NCBI GenBank assembly: GCA_033851955.1
Contig: JAWSVK010000013.1
Location: 73,301-137,300 of the forward strand
Length of the DNA stretch: 64,000 nt
Direction of reading: 5' to 3'
Origin: Profundibacter sp033851955
GTDB lineage: Bacteria > Pseudomonadota > Alphaproteobacteria > Rhodobacterales > Rhodobacteraceae
In this document: piece by piece, positions 24,895 through 33,906 of the stretch
Position numbering within the stretch: the first letter of the stretch is position 1
How the letters are laid out: each line of letters opens with the position of its first letter
Notes under the pieces: model-generated
Told to the model about the DNA's origin: nothing
Seen by the model: the letters and a program-made list of their open reading frames with translations, nothing else
Database searches by the model: none
Position numbers and translations under genes: made by a program

Positions 24895-24933
24895 TTCATC
24901 GCTCCCTTGCGGGCGCTCTTCAGTAGCGATGAA
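24895..24933 (+). promoter_or_regulatory. inverted repeat in the polA leader
   Basis: TTCATCGCT (24895-24903) and AGCGATGAA (24925-24933) are perfect reverse complements around a 21-nt loop that contains the small hairpin CCC-TTGC-GGG. It sits between the zinc-finger gene and polA, 46 nt before the polA start. No T-run follows, so it is not a classical terminator. It may be a protein-binding dyad or an RNA structure. Confidence 0.4.
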
Positions 24934-24979
24934 CGTTGGGGCCACGCCCCTGCGTGAAAAGCGGTTCAAGGAGAACACC

Positions 24980-27769
24980 ATGAGCTTTGGCAAAGGTTGT
25001 CATCTGCATCTTATCGACGGCTCGGCATTTATTTTCCGCGCCTATCACGCCCTGCCGCCGCTGACGCGCAAATCTGACGGTTTGCCGATTGGCGCTGTGG
25101 CGGGGTTTTGCAACATGTTGTACAAACAAGTTGAGGCAAATAAAGGTTCGGATGCGCCGACCCATGTAGCGGTGATTTTTGATCATTCCGGCAAGACGTT
25201 TCGCAACGATCTTTATGACAAATACAAAGCCAACCGGCCACCTGCGCCCGAAGATTTGCGCCCTCAATTTCCTTTAACGCGCGACGCGACGCGGGCGTTC
25301 AACATTGCCTGCATTGAAGTCGAGAATTTTGAGGCCGACGACATCATCGCGACCCTTGCCAATCAGGCCCGCGACGCCGGTGGACGCTGCACGATCATCA
25401 GTTCGGACAAGGACATGATGCAGCTGATTGGCGGCGGCGTTGAAATGCTGGACGCGATGAAGAACAAGCGCATCGGTGTCGAAGGCGTTGAGGAAAAGTT
25501 CGGCGTTAAGCCAGAGCGGGTGATCGATGTGCAAGCGCTGGCGGGCGACAGTGTGGACAACGTGCCAGGTGCGCCTGGGATCGGCATCAAAACGGCGGCG
25601 CTGTTGATCAACGAATACGGCGATTTGGATACGTTGCTGGCGCGGGCGGGCGAGATTAAGCAGCCTAAACGCCGTGAATCCTTGATTGAAAATGCCGATC
25701 TGATCCGCATTTCACGCGATCTGGTGACACTGGTGCCTGACATGGATCTGGATTTCACGCTGGAAAGTCTGGAGTTGAAAGATCCCGAGCCAGAGGTCTT
25801 GATGGCGTTTTTGAGTGAGATGGAATTCAGCACCCTGACCAAGCGTGTGGCCCTCAAGATGGGCGTTGAAGCGCCTGAGGCTCCCGAGGTTGCAGCCGCT
25901 GTGGGTGCGCCTGACGCGGTGCCGTTTGACGTTGAGAAATACGAATGGGTCAAGGATATTGACGCCCTGACCAAGTGGATTGAACGCATTTATGAACGCG
26001 GATATGTGGCCGTCGACACCGAGACCACGGGGTTGGATACGATGCGGGTTGATCTGGTCGGGATTTCGCTCTGCGTCGAGGCTGGCGAGGCTTGTTATAT
26101 TCCGCTGACCCATAAGGAAAGTGCGGGGGAAGATCTGTTTGCGTCTGATGCTTTGGCCGAGGGGCAGATGGCGCTGGATGTGGTTTTGACGATGCTGAAG
26201 CCGATGTTGGAGGATGAAAGCATCCTGAAAATCGGGCAAAACATGAAATATGATGCCAAGATTTTTGCGCGGGTTGGCATAGCGGTTGCGCCGATTGATG
26301 ACACAATGTTGCTGTCTTATGCGCTGCATGCAGGGTTGCACAATCACGGTATGGACGCCTTGTCAGAGCGCTATCTCGATCATGTGCCGATCCCGATCAA
26401 GCCCCTGTTGGGCAGCGGTAAATCCATGATCACCTTTGACAAGGTCAAAGTCGAAGATGCGGTGCCCTATGCTGCCGAAGACGCTGACATCACGCTGCGC
26501 CTTTGGCAGGTCCTAAAGCCGCGCCTGCACACAGCAAAGGTGACCACGGTATACGAAACGATGGAGCGTCCATTGGTGCCGGTTTTGGCGCAGATGGAGA
26601 TGTATGGCATCAAAGTCGAGCGCGATGTGCTGAGCCGGATGTCCAATACGTTTGCCCAGAAAATGGCAGGGCTTGAGGCCGACATTCACGCGCTGGCGGG
26701 GCGGCCCTTTAATGTGGGATCACCTAAACAATTGGGTGAAATCCTGTTTGATGAAATGGAACTTGAGGGCGGTAAAAAAGGCAAGACCGGTGCCTATGCG
26801 ACGGGTGCTGACGTGCTGGAAGATTTGGCCGCGGTCGGCCATGACCTGCCTGCTCGCGTTTTGGATTGGCGTCAGTTGGCCAAGTTGAAATCGACCTACA
26901 CAGATGCGCTGCAAGAGCACATCAACCCCGACACAGGCCGCGTGCACACGTCTTATGTGATTGCGGGAGCCAACACGGGGCGGTTGGCCTCGACCGATCC
27001 GAACCTGCAAAATATTCCGGTGCGTTCTGAGGATGGGCGACGCATTCGCGAAGCCTTTGTCGCGGATGAGGGCAAGGTGTTGTTGTCTCTGGATTACAGC
27101 CAGATTGAGCTGCGGATTTTGGCGCATATCGCTGATATTGACGCGCTGAAAAAGGCGTTTTTCGACGGGCTGGACATTCATGCAATGACGGCGAGCGAGA
27201 TGTTCGGCGTGCCGCTGGACGAAATGACACCAGACATTCGCCGCCAAGCCAAGGCGATCAATTTCGGGGTGATCTATGGGATTTCCGGCTTTGGACTGGC
27301 CCGCAATCTGCGGATACCACGTAAAGAGGCGCAAGGGTTTATCGACCGCTATTTTGAGCGCTTTCCCGGCATTCGCACCTATATGGATGCCACTGTGGAG
27401 TTCGCCAAAGAACATAAGTATGTGCAAACCCTGTTTGGCCGCAAAATCCACACACCCGAGATGGGCAGCAAAGGGCCGCGCGCCGGCTTTGCCAAGCGCG
27501 CTGCGATCAACGCGCCCATTCAGGGCACGGCGGCTGACATCATTCGGCGCGCCATGATCCGGATGCCCGCTGCAATCAACGGGCTGCCCGCCAAGATGCT
27601 GTTGCAGGTGCATGATGAATTGATCTTTGAGGTCGAAACTGATGCCGTTGACGAGGTAACACGCGTGGTGCGCGACGTAATGGAAAACGCCGCGATGCCT
27701 GCTGTGAAACTGGACGTGCCACTGACCGTGGATGCGGGAACGGGTGCCAATTGGGCGCAAGCGCATTAG
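24980..27769 (+). CDS. polA: DNA polymerase I
   Basis: Pol I fills gaps and removes primers. The 929-aa protein has the 5'-3' exonuclease (1-300: HLHLIDGSAFIFRAYHALPP, SSDKDMMQLI, GIGIKTAALLINEYG), a 3'-5' exonuclease domain (about 320-530: YVAVDTETTGLD, LKIGQNMKYDAKIF) with its acidic residues intact, and the polymerase domain (about 560-929: LLSLDYSQIELRILAHIAD, RRQAKAINFGVIYGISGFGL, LLQVHDELIFEVE). The ATG at 24980 has an AAGGAG SD; a longer frame upstream is not used. All catalytic signatures are present, so it is functional. Confidence 0.98.
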   Translation: MSFGKGCHLHLIDGSAFIFRAYHALPPLTRKSDGLPIGAVAGFCNMLYKQVEANKGSDAPTHVAVIFDHSGKTFRNDLYDKYKANRPPAPEDLRPQFPLTRDATRAFNIACIEVENFEADDIIATLANQARDAGGRCTIISSDKDMMQLIGGGVEMLDAMKNKRIGVEGVEEKFGVKPERVIDVQALAGDSVDNVPGAPGIGIKTAALLINEYGDLDTLLARAGEIKQPKRRESLIENADLIRISRDLVTLVPDMDLDFTLESLELKDPEPEVLMAFLSEMEFSTLTKRVALKMGVEAPEAPEVAAAVGAPDAVPFDVEKYEWVKDIDALTKWIERIYERGYVAVDTETTGLDTMRVDLVGISLCVEAGEACYIPLTHKESAGEDLFASDALAEGQMALDVVLTMLKPMLEDESILKIGQNMKYDAKIFARVGIAVAPIDDTMLLSYALHAGLHNHGMDALSERYLDHVPIPIKPLLGSGKSMITFDKVKVEDAVPYAAEDADITLRLWQVLKPRLHTAKVTTVYETMERPLVPVLAQMEMYGIKVERDVLSRMSNTFAQKMAGLEADIHALAGRPFNVGSPKQLGEILFDEMELEGGKKGKTGAYATGADVLEDLAAVGHDLPARVLDWRQLAKLKSTYTDALQEHINPDTGRVHTSYVIAGANTGRLASTDPNLQNIPVRSEDGRRIREAFVADEGKVLLSLDYSQIELRILAHIADIDALKKAFFDGLDIHAMTASEMFGVPLDEMTPDIRRQAKAINFGVIYGISGFGLARNLRIPRKEAQGFIDRYFERFPGIRTYMDATVEFAKEHKYVQTLFGRKIHTPEMGSKGPRAGFAKRAAINAPIQGTAADIIRRAMIRMPAAINGLPAKMLLQVHDELIFEVETDAVDEVTRVVRDVMENAAMPAVKLDVPLTVDAGTGANWAQAH

Positions 27770-27848
27770 TTTCTTCTTGCCGTAAATACCTGCGCCGCAG
27801 GCATAAGAGTTTTCTTGCCTGCGGCGCGGATATTTAAGAAAAGAAGAG
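27770..27848. repeat. Rhodobacterales convergent-gene-end repeat, copy 3 (inside-out)
   Basis: Here the arms are arranged with the GC-rich halves inward: TTTCTTCTTGCC... to GCGCCGCAGGCA (up to 27803), loop of 12, then TGCCTGCGGCGC (from 27816) to AAGAAAAGAAGAGG. The 12-bp GC stem GCGCCGCAGGCA/TGCCTGCGGCGC sits at the centre. It fills the gap between polA and the convergent hyi gene. Confidence 0.85.
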
Positions 27849-27856
27849 GCGAAAGT

Positions 27857-28612
27857 TTACGAAGGGTTAATCCAGCCCAGCCCGTCCAGCGTGTGATCTT
27901 TAGGGCTGTATTCGCCGCTGACCACGCCTTTGTAGTTGTCTTTTGTCAGCTGCGCGAAAAAGGCCGGATAGTCGATATCGCCGCCGATGGGTTCATTCCG
28001 GCCATTGGCACCGGCGATTTGGATATGCACGGCGCGGTGGCCGTGACTGTCCCATGTCGTTGGCAGATCGCCGGTGATCATATGGGCGTGGTAGGCGTCA
28101 AATTGCAGGCCAAGATTGGGGGCGGCGACTTCGTCTAGGATCTCGGCGGCTTGGTCAAAATCATGCAGGAAATAGTCGGGAATGTCGGTTCGGTTGATTG
28201 GTTCGATCGTCAGGCTTTGCTTTGGGGCAAGTTCTGCGGCCCATTTCAGGTTTTTGATAAAGGTGGCGCGGGCAACGGCCCCTTTGGCGCGGCCCGCCAT
28301 GATATGGATGTGGGTGGGTTTCAGCAATTGAGCATAGCGCAGCGTGCGTTTGAAATCGTACTGAAACCGCTTTTCGCCGTTCGGGATCGCAGCATAACCG
28401 CGATCACCGCCTGCCCAGTTTGGTGGTGGCGTGTTAATCAGCGCCAGTTTCAGGTCGTGTTTCAGCAGCGCCGAGCGCATTTCCTGGCCCGGGTGGTCAT
28501 AGGGAAACAAGATTTCCACCACGTCAAACCCGGCCTCTTTGGCGGCTTCAAATCGGTCAATGCAGGCGTGTTCGGTGAACATCATTGTCAGGTTGGCGCA
28601 GAATGTTGGCAT
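27857..28612 (-). CDS. hyi: hydroxypyruvate isomerase family protein
   Basis: The 251-aa TIM-barrel protein matches Hyi/OtnI: MPTFCANLTMMFTEHACIDR, AGFDVVEILFPYDHP, LINTPPPNWAGGDRG, the IEPINRTDIPDYFL segment and the metal-site residues in GLQFDAYHAHMI, HIQIAGANGRNEP, GVVSGEYSPK. It interconverts hydroxypyruvate and tartronate semialdehyde, linking glyoxylate and glycerate metabolism, so it fits the glcDEF glycolate pathway at 37 kb. Closely related sugar isomerases cannot be excluded. It abuts the DUF1285 gene by 1 nt. Confidence 0.88.
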   Translation of the reverse strand: MPTFCANLTMMFTEHACIDRFEAAKEAGFDVVEILFPYDHPGQEMRSALLKHDLKLALINTPPPNWAGGDRGYAAIPNGEKRFQYDFKRTLRYAQLLKPTHIHIMAGRAKGAVARATFIKNLKWAAELAPKQSLTIEPINRTDIPDYFLHDFDQAAEILDEVAAPNLGLQFDAYHAHMITGDLPTTWDSHGHRAVHIQIAGANGRNEPIGGDIDYPAFFAQLTKDNYKGVVSGEYSPKDHTLDGLGWINPS

Positions 28613-28613
28613 G

Positions 28614-29189
28614 TTAGGGCAACTCGTCGCTTGGGATGATCGGAAAGAACTGGCCGCTCGACCACAGGCCGAACCAGTCGTTGTGGTGACTTCCGATATC
28701 GACGAGGCGATAAAAGCTTTTGCGGTCGATCAGCGCTTCTAGATTGGCACGGACCAGCACATATGGGGATGGCTCGCCTGTGTCGGGATCGCGGGTCACG
28801 CGGATCGGGGTGTTGGGGCCAGCGGTGACGGTATCGCCGACGTTGGTTTCAAAGGTTAGGATTTGGTCGGTCCCGTTACCGGCGGCTTCGAAGTCCTGAG
28901 CAACGAAAGGTGCGTCGTCGACTGTGATGCCGACTTTTTCAACGGGGGTGACAAGGAAATAGTCATCGCCGTCGCGCCGCAGGATGGTTGAGAATAGGCG
29001 TACCAGTTCAGGTCGCCCGATTGGGGTGCCAAGATAGAACCAAGTGCCATCGCGTGCGATCCGCATATCCAGATCGCCGCAAAAGTCAGGATTCCACAGA
29101 TGCACCGGCGGCAACCCGCCCTTGGAGGCGCTGCGTGCAGCGGATGCGAGGCTTTCCGCCGATACCTTCACGATCTTTTCATCATTCAT
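28614..29189 (-). CDS. DUF1285 family protein
   Basis: The 191-aa protein has the DUF1285 features: PPVHLWNPDFCGDLDMRIAR near residue 25, DGTWFYLGTPIGRPELVRLF, DDYFLVTPVEKVGITVDDAP and LVDIGSHHNDWFGLWSSGQF at the end. The function of the family is unknown; it is cytoplasmic. It is the first gene of a two-gene unit with hyi and is divergent from the MoxR operon at 29262, with a 72-bp spacer. Confidence 0.85.
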   Translation of the reverse strand: MNDEKIVKVSAESLASAARSASKGGLPPVHLWNPDFCGDLDMRIARDGTWFYLGTPIGRPELVRLFSTILRRDGDDYFLVTPVEKVGITVDDAPFVAQDFEAAGNGTDQILTFETNVGDTVTAGPNTPIRVTRDPDTGEPSPYVLVRANLEALIDRKSFYRLVDIGSHHNDWFGLWSSGQFFPIIPSDELP

Positions 29190-29261
29190 TGCGTTTGCCG
29201 TTTGAATCCTATGCCGTTTGCCCGTTTAATACCGTCATAACCGCGTTAAGGGAGTATTGTC

Positions 29262-30269
29262 ATGGATAAAGCTGAAAATTTGGTTGCCGACATTGAGGCG
29301 CTGGGCGCGAAACTGGCCCGCGCCAAGACAATGATCGCGCATCGGTTCATCGGCCAGAGCCGTGTTGTCGACCTAACGTTAAGCGCATTGTTGTGTGGCG
29401 GGCATGGTCTGTTGATCGGTCTGCCGGGGCTTGGCAAAACCCGTTTGGTCGAGGCGCTGTCAACGGTGATGGGGCTGGACGGCGCGCGAATACAGTTCAC
29501 GCCGGATTTGATGCCAGCTGATATTTTGGGGTCCGAAGTTTTGGATGAAGGCGCAGACGGCAAACGGGCGTTTCGGTTTATTGAAGGCCCTATTTTTTGT
29601 CAGCTGTTGCTGGCGGATGAGATCAACCGTGCCTCGCCACGGACCCAGTCAGCACTGTTGCAAGCGATGCAGGAAAAGCAGGTTTCTATTGCGGGCAAAG
29701 AACGGGATTTGGGCGCGCCGTTCCACGTTTTGGCAACGCAAAACCCGATTGAACAAGAAGGCACCTATCCGTTGCCCGAAGCGCAGCTGGATCGGTTTTT
29801 GGTGCAGATTGACGTGGATTATCCGGATCGGGACACCGAAAAGGCCATCATTTTGGCGACCACGGGGGTTGAAGATGGCGAAGTTTCCAATGTGTTTAGT
29901 GCGGCAGAATTGCTCGAGGCGCAGACCTTGTTGCGCCGGATGCCGGTTGGCGATGCGGTGCTTGAGATGATCCTTGATCTGGTGCGCAGCTGCCGGCCTG
30001 ACGATGCCTTGGCGAGTGACGCTGTGCGTGAAAATGTTTCTTGGGGGCCGGGGCCGCGGGCCGCGCAGGCCTTGATGCTGATGGTGCGCGCCAAGGCGTT
30101 GCTTGACGGGCGCTTGGCCCCGACGGTGGATGACGTTTTGGACATGGCGGAACCCGTTTTGACGCACCGCATGGCGCTGTCGTTTGCGGCCAAGGCGCGT
30201 GGCGAAACATTGGGCGGTTTGATTGAAACCGTCGTCGCGCAGGTGTCCAAGTCCGAGGCTGCCGCGTGA
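29262..30269 (+). CDS. MoxR-family AAA+ ATPase
   Basis: The 335-aa protein carries Walker A GLPGLGKTRLVEAL (residues about 52-65), Walker B LLADEINRASPRTQSALLQA, sensor 1 HVLATQNPIEQEGTYPLPEA and an arginine-finger region RFLVQIDVDYPDRDTE. MoxR ATPases are chaperones for assembling metalloproteins and envelope proteins with VWA partners. It starts a four-gene operon: overlaps the DUF58 gene by 4 nt (GTGA). The partner proteins downstream fit the Bat/aerotolerance type. Confidence 0.95.
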   Translation: MDKAENLVADIEALGAKLARAKTMIAHRFIGQSRVVDLTLSALLCGGHGLLIGLPGLGKTRLVEALSTVMGLDGARIQFTPDLMPADILGSEVLDEGADGKRAFRFIEGPIFCQLLLADEINRASPRTQSALLQAMQEKQVSIAGKERDLGAPFHVLATQNPIEQEGTYPLPEAQLDRFLVQIDVDYPDRDTEKAIILATTGVEDGEVSNVFSAAELLEAQTLLRRMPVGDAVLEMILDLVRSCRPDDALASDAVRENVSWGPGPRAAQALMLMVRAKALLDGRLAPTVDDVLDMAEPVLTHRMALSFAAKARGETLGGLIETVVAQVSKSEAAA

Positions 30270-31141
30270 CAACACCCGCCGCCTTAAGACGCAGATCGGC
30301 CGAATTGGCGGGGGCTTTGCCGCCGCTGTTGGCGGATGCGGAGCGTTTGGCGGCGATGGTTTTGTTGGGCGAACATGGGCGGCGCCATTCGGGCAATGGC
30401 GATGAGTTTTGGCAATATCGCGTGGCTGTAGATGGTGATGAAGCGCGGCAAATCGACTGGCGGCGCTCGGCGCGATCGGACGTGCATTTCATCAAGCAAA
30501 AGGAATGGCAGGCGGCGCAATCGGTGATGCTCTGGGTGGATGGGGCGGCCTCGATGCGGTTTTCATCCGACAAAAACCTGACCACCAAGGGCGAGCGGGC
30601 AAAGGTGTTAGCGATGGCTTTGGCCGTGTTGTTGGTGCGAGGTGGCGAGCGGGTTGGGCTGACCGGCAGCGCCAATCCGCCGCGCACGGGGCAGGGGCAA
30701 TTGTTGCGGATGGTGCAGACCTTGATGGATGCCGATGAAGGCGCGGATTTTGGCGCGCCGGATATCCATGGGATGCGGCCCAACACGCGGGCGGTTTTCC
30801 TGTCTGATTTCATGGGTGATTTTGAGGGTGTAAAAGCGGCCCTGACGGCGGCGGCTGATCGCGGCGTCAAAGGTGCTTTGGTGCAGGTGTTGGACCCGCA
30901 GGAAGAAGCGTTTCCCTTTGACGGGCGCACGGTGTTTGAAAGCATGGCGGGGACGTTGCGCCATGAGACCCTAAAGGCCGGTGATCTGCGGGATCGCTAT
31001 TTGCAACGGCTGGCAGAGCGTAAAGCCGCCTTGGCCGATCTGGCCCATTTGACGGGTTGGCAGTATACCTGCCATCACACCAATGATCCGGCGCGGGTGT
31101 CTTTGACATGGCTTTATCATGCGTTGGAGCGGCGGCACTGA
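30266..31141 (+). CDS. DUF58 domain protein
   Basis: The 291-aa protein has the DUF58 signature region: GDEFWQYRVAVDGDEARQIDW, RRSARSDVHFIKQKEW and a VWA-like core (SVMLWVDGAASMRFSSDKN). DUF58 proteins pair with MoxR ATPases in nearly all bacteria. The start is GTG at 30266, overlapping the MoxR stop; the stop overlaps the next start at 31141 by one base frame (ATGA), so the genes are coupled. Confidence 0.93.
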   Translation: MTTPAALRRRSAELAGALPPLLADAERLAAMVLLGEHGRRHSGNGDEFWQYRVAVDGDEARQIDWRRSARSDVHFIKQKEWQAAQSVMLWVDGAASMRFSSDKNLTTKGERAKVLAMALAVLLVRGGERVGLTGSANPPRTGQGQLLRMVQTLMDADEGADFGAPDIHGMRPNTRAVFLSDFMGDFEGVKAALTAAADRGVKGALVQVLDPQEEAFPFDGRTVFESMAGTLRHETLKAGDLRDRYLQRLAERKAALADLAHLTGWQYTCHHTNDPARVSLTWLYHALERRH

Positions 31142-33906
31142 TGTTTACGCTTGGCCCCATTGGATTCATCGCGCCTTGGTTGTTGCTGGGTTTGGTCGCT
31201 TTGCCGATCCTTTGGGTTTTTCTGCGTGCTGTGCCACCGGCCCCGATCAAACGGCGGTTTCCCGGGGTGGCGCTGCTGTTGGGTCTGACGGACGACGAGG
31301 TGCACGCGGACAAAACGCCTTGGTGGTTGATGCTGTTGCGGGTGCTTGCGCTGGCGGCGGTGATCATTGGATTTTCCGGCCCCGTTTTAAATCCCAAAGA
31401 CGAGGTTATGGGCAGCGGGCCACTGTTGATTGTGGCGGATGGAACCTGGGCGGATTCGAGCGATTGGGCCATGCGACAGGACCGAATTTCAGAGCTGCTT
31501 GAAGAGGCATCACGTGCGGGGCGCGTGGTTTCGGTGGTTGTGTTGACGGACCTGCCGGCGGGTGAAATCCAGTTTTTGTCAGCGGATGTTTGGCAGACCC
31601 GTTTGGCGGGGCTGACGCCGAATGCGTGGGAGCCTTCGGTCAAGGACATAGACGCTTGGATTGACGGGTTTGGCGCGGATGGGTTTGATACCTATTGGTT
31701 GTCGGATGGTTTGGCCCGCAAGGAGCGCGCGGTTTTGATTGACGCATTCGAGGCCAAGGGCGTGTTGACAGTTATGCAAACGCCGCGGGCCGTGGTGGGG
31801 TTGCGGCCTGTGCAGATCGTTGACGGGGCGTTGCAAATTGCAGCGGTGCGCAGTGATCCCGCTGGCGATGCGGCCCTGACCATTGCCGCGATCGGGTTGG
31901 ATCCTGCGGGCGTTCGACGTGCGTTGGCGCGGGTTGATTTGACGTTTTTGGCGGGAGAGGTCGAGGCGCAAGTGGCCTTGAGCCTGCCACCAGAGCTGCG
32001 CAATAGGGTGTCGCGCTTTGCGGTGCAGGGGATCAATTCTGCAGGGGCTGTGTCGCTGACGGATGACGGGTTGCGCCGGCGCGAAGTGGCGTTGATTGCG
32101 CCGCATGACGCGCGCGAAGGGCTGCAATTGTTGTCACCGCTGCACTATTTGAACCAAGCGCTGGAACCATCTGCTGACCTGATTAAAGGCGGGCTGGAAG
32201 ATGTTTTGCCAGCCAAGCCTGACGTGATTATTTTGGCCGATATCGCCAAGTTGACCGCGACGCAGACCGAGGGGCTGATCGACTGGGTCAATGCGGGTGG
32301 ATTGCTGGTGCGCTTTGCGGGTGAACGGATGGCGGCCAGTGATCTGAGCCGCAACACGGAAGACATATTGATGCCGGTTCGGTTGCGGGCGGGCGGGCGC
32401 ACGGTGGGCGGCGCGATGAGTTGGGGACAGCCCAAAGCGCTGCAAGATTTCCCTGATATGTCGCCGTTCTTTGGCTTGGACATTCCGGCGGATGTGACGG
32501 TGACGTCGCAGGTGGTGGCGCAACCTGACCCCAATTTGGCTGATCGCGTGATTGCGGCATTGACGGATGGCACACCCTTGGTGACGCGCAAGGAAATGGG
32601 ACAGGGGCAGGTGGTCCTGTTCCACGTCACTGCCAATGCCCAGTGGTCCAACCTGCCGCTGTCGGGCTTGTTCGTGCAAATGCTGGAGCGGTTGGCGATT
32701 TCATCACATCAAGGTGCTGTGAACGATGAGGAGTTGGCTGGAACCACATGGGTGCCGGTGCGTTTGATCGATGGATTTGGCCAATTGATGGACGCCGGTG
32801 CAATGGCTGGTGTGGCGGGCGAAGATCTGGCGGCGGGCGTCGTCAGTGCGGACATGCCAGCTGGGGTTTACGAAAATGAAAAGCGCCGCGTGGCGGTGAA
32901 TGCGGTTGGGGCTGAAACCCAACTTGCGCCAGCGCGTTGGCCTGCGAACATCACCGTTGAAGGGCTGTCGATTGCGCGGGAAACCTTGTTGAAAGGCGCG
33001 TTTTTAGCTGTCGCGCTTGGGCTGTTGATGTTGGACATCTTGGCCTCGCTTTGGTTGTCGGGGCGGTTGACTGGGCCGCGCAGCACGGGGATGGCTGCGT
33101 TGCTGGTGTTGGCGTTCGTGTCGCCTGACGGGGTGCATGCCCAGTCCGATGACTTTGCTATCAACGCTACAGCCGAGGTGGTGTTGGCACATGTGATCAC
33201 TGGAGATGCACGCGTGGATGAGGTGGCGCAGGCGGGGTTGATGGGGCTTTCGGATGTTCTATATCGGCGCACCACGATTGAGCCTGCCAACCCGATTGCG
33301 ATTGATCTGGAACGTGATGAACTGGCGTTTTTCCCGTTTTTATATTGGCCGATTACGGTCAACCAACCGCTGCCCTCAGCCGAGGCTTATGCTAAGTTGA
33401 ACCGCTATTTGCGCGGTGGCGGGATGATCATGTTTGACACACGAGATGGCGATATCGCCGGATTTGGCACCGGCACCACGGCGGAGGGACGCAAGTTGCA
33501 ACAGCTGGCGCTTGGGTTGGATATTCCACCGCTTGAGCCGATCCCAAAGGATCATGTTTTAACGCGCAGTTTTTATCTTCTGCAAGATTTCCCGGGCCGT
33601 CACATGGGCCGCTCGGTCTGGGTCGAGGCGGCACCTTTGGGAGCAGAACGCGCCGAGGGGATGCCGTTTCGCAACCTGAACGATGGGGTGACACCGGTGA
33701 TCATTGGTGGCAATGATTGGGCCGCGGCCTGGGCTGTTGAAAGTGGCGGTAATTTCATGTTTCGTGTCGGGCGCGGCTATACGGGCGAGCGCCAGCGCGA
33801 GATCGCTTTTCGGTTCGGAGTAAACCTGCTGATGCATGTTCTGACCGGCAATTATAAGTCGGATCAAGTGCATGTGCCGGCCTTGCTGGATCGGTTGAAC
33901 CAATGA
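31141..33906 (+). CDS. BatA-type N-terminus / DUF4159 membrane protein
   Basis: The 921-aa protein starts with the aerotolerance-regulator N-terminal domain, two membrane segments (MFTLGPIGFIAPWLLLGLVA, LPILWVF), followed by VWA-like sequence (LLIVADGTWADSSDWAM). A second membrane segment pair is at about 620-670 (LKGAFLAVALGLLMLDILAS, GMAALLVLAFVSP). The C-terminal 240 residues are a DUF4159 domain with LYRRTTIEPANPIAI, FPFLYWPITVNQPLPSAEAY and RGGGMIMFDTRDGD. It probably acts at the inner membrane with the MoxR and DUF58 proteins. No enzyme activity is evident. Confidence 0.88.
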   Translation: MFTLGPIGFIAPWLLLGLVALPILWVFLRAVPPAPIKRRFPGVALLLGLTDDEVHADKTPWWLMLLRVLALAAVIIGFSGPVLNPKDEVMGSGPLLIVADGTWADSSDWAMRQDRISELLEEASRAGRVVSVVVLTDLPAGEIQFLSADVWQTRLAGLTPNAWEPSVKDIDAWIDGFGADGFDTYWLSDGLARKERAVLIDAFEAKGVLTVMQTPRAVVGLRPVQIVDGALQIAAVRSDPAGDAALTIAAIGLDPAGVRRALARVDLTFLAGEVEAQVALSLPPELRNRVSRFAVQGINSAGAVSLTDDGLRRREVALIAPHDAREGLQLLSPLHYLNQALEPSADLIKGGLEDVLPAKPDVIILADIAKLTATQTEGLIDWVNAGGLLVRFAGERMAASDLSRNTEDILMPVRLRAGGRTVGGAMSWGQPKALQDFPDMSPFFGLDIPADVTVTSQVVAQPDPNLADRVIAALTDGTPLVTRKEMGQGQVVLFHVTANAQWSNLPLSGLFVQMLERLAISSHQGAVNDEELAGTTWVPVRLIDGFGQLMDAGAMAGVAGEDLAAGVVSADMPAGVYENEKRRVAVNAVGAETQLAPARWPANITVEGLSIARETLLKGAFLAVALGLLMLDILASLWLSGRLTGPRSTGMAALLVLAFVSPDGVHAQSDDFAINATAEVVLAHVITGDARVDEVAQAGLMGLSDVLYRRTTIEPANPIAIDLERDELAFFPFLYWPITVNQPLPSAEAYAKLNRYLRGGGMIMFDTRDGDIAGFGTGTTAEGRKLQQLALGLDIPPLEPIPKDHVLTRSFYLLQDFPGRHMGRSVWVEAAPLGAERAEGMPFRNLNDGVTPVIIGGNDWAAAWAVESGGNFMFRVGRGYTGERQREIAFRFGVNLLMHVLTGNYKSDQVHVPALLDRLNQ

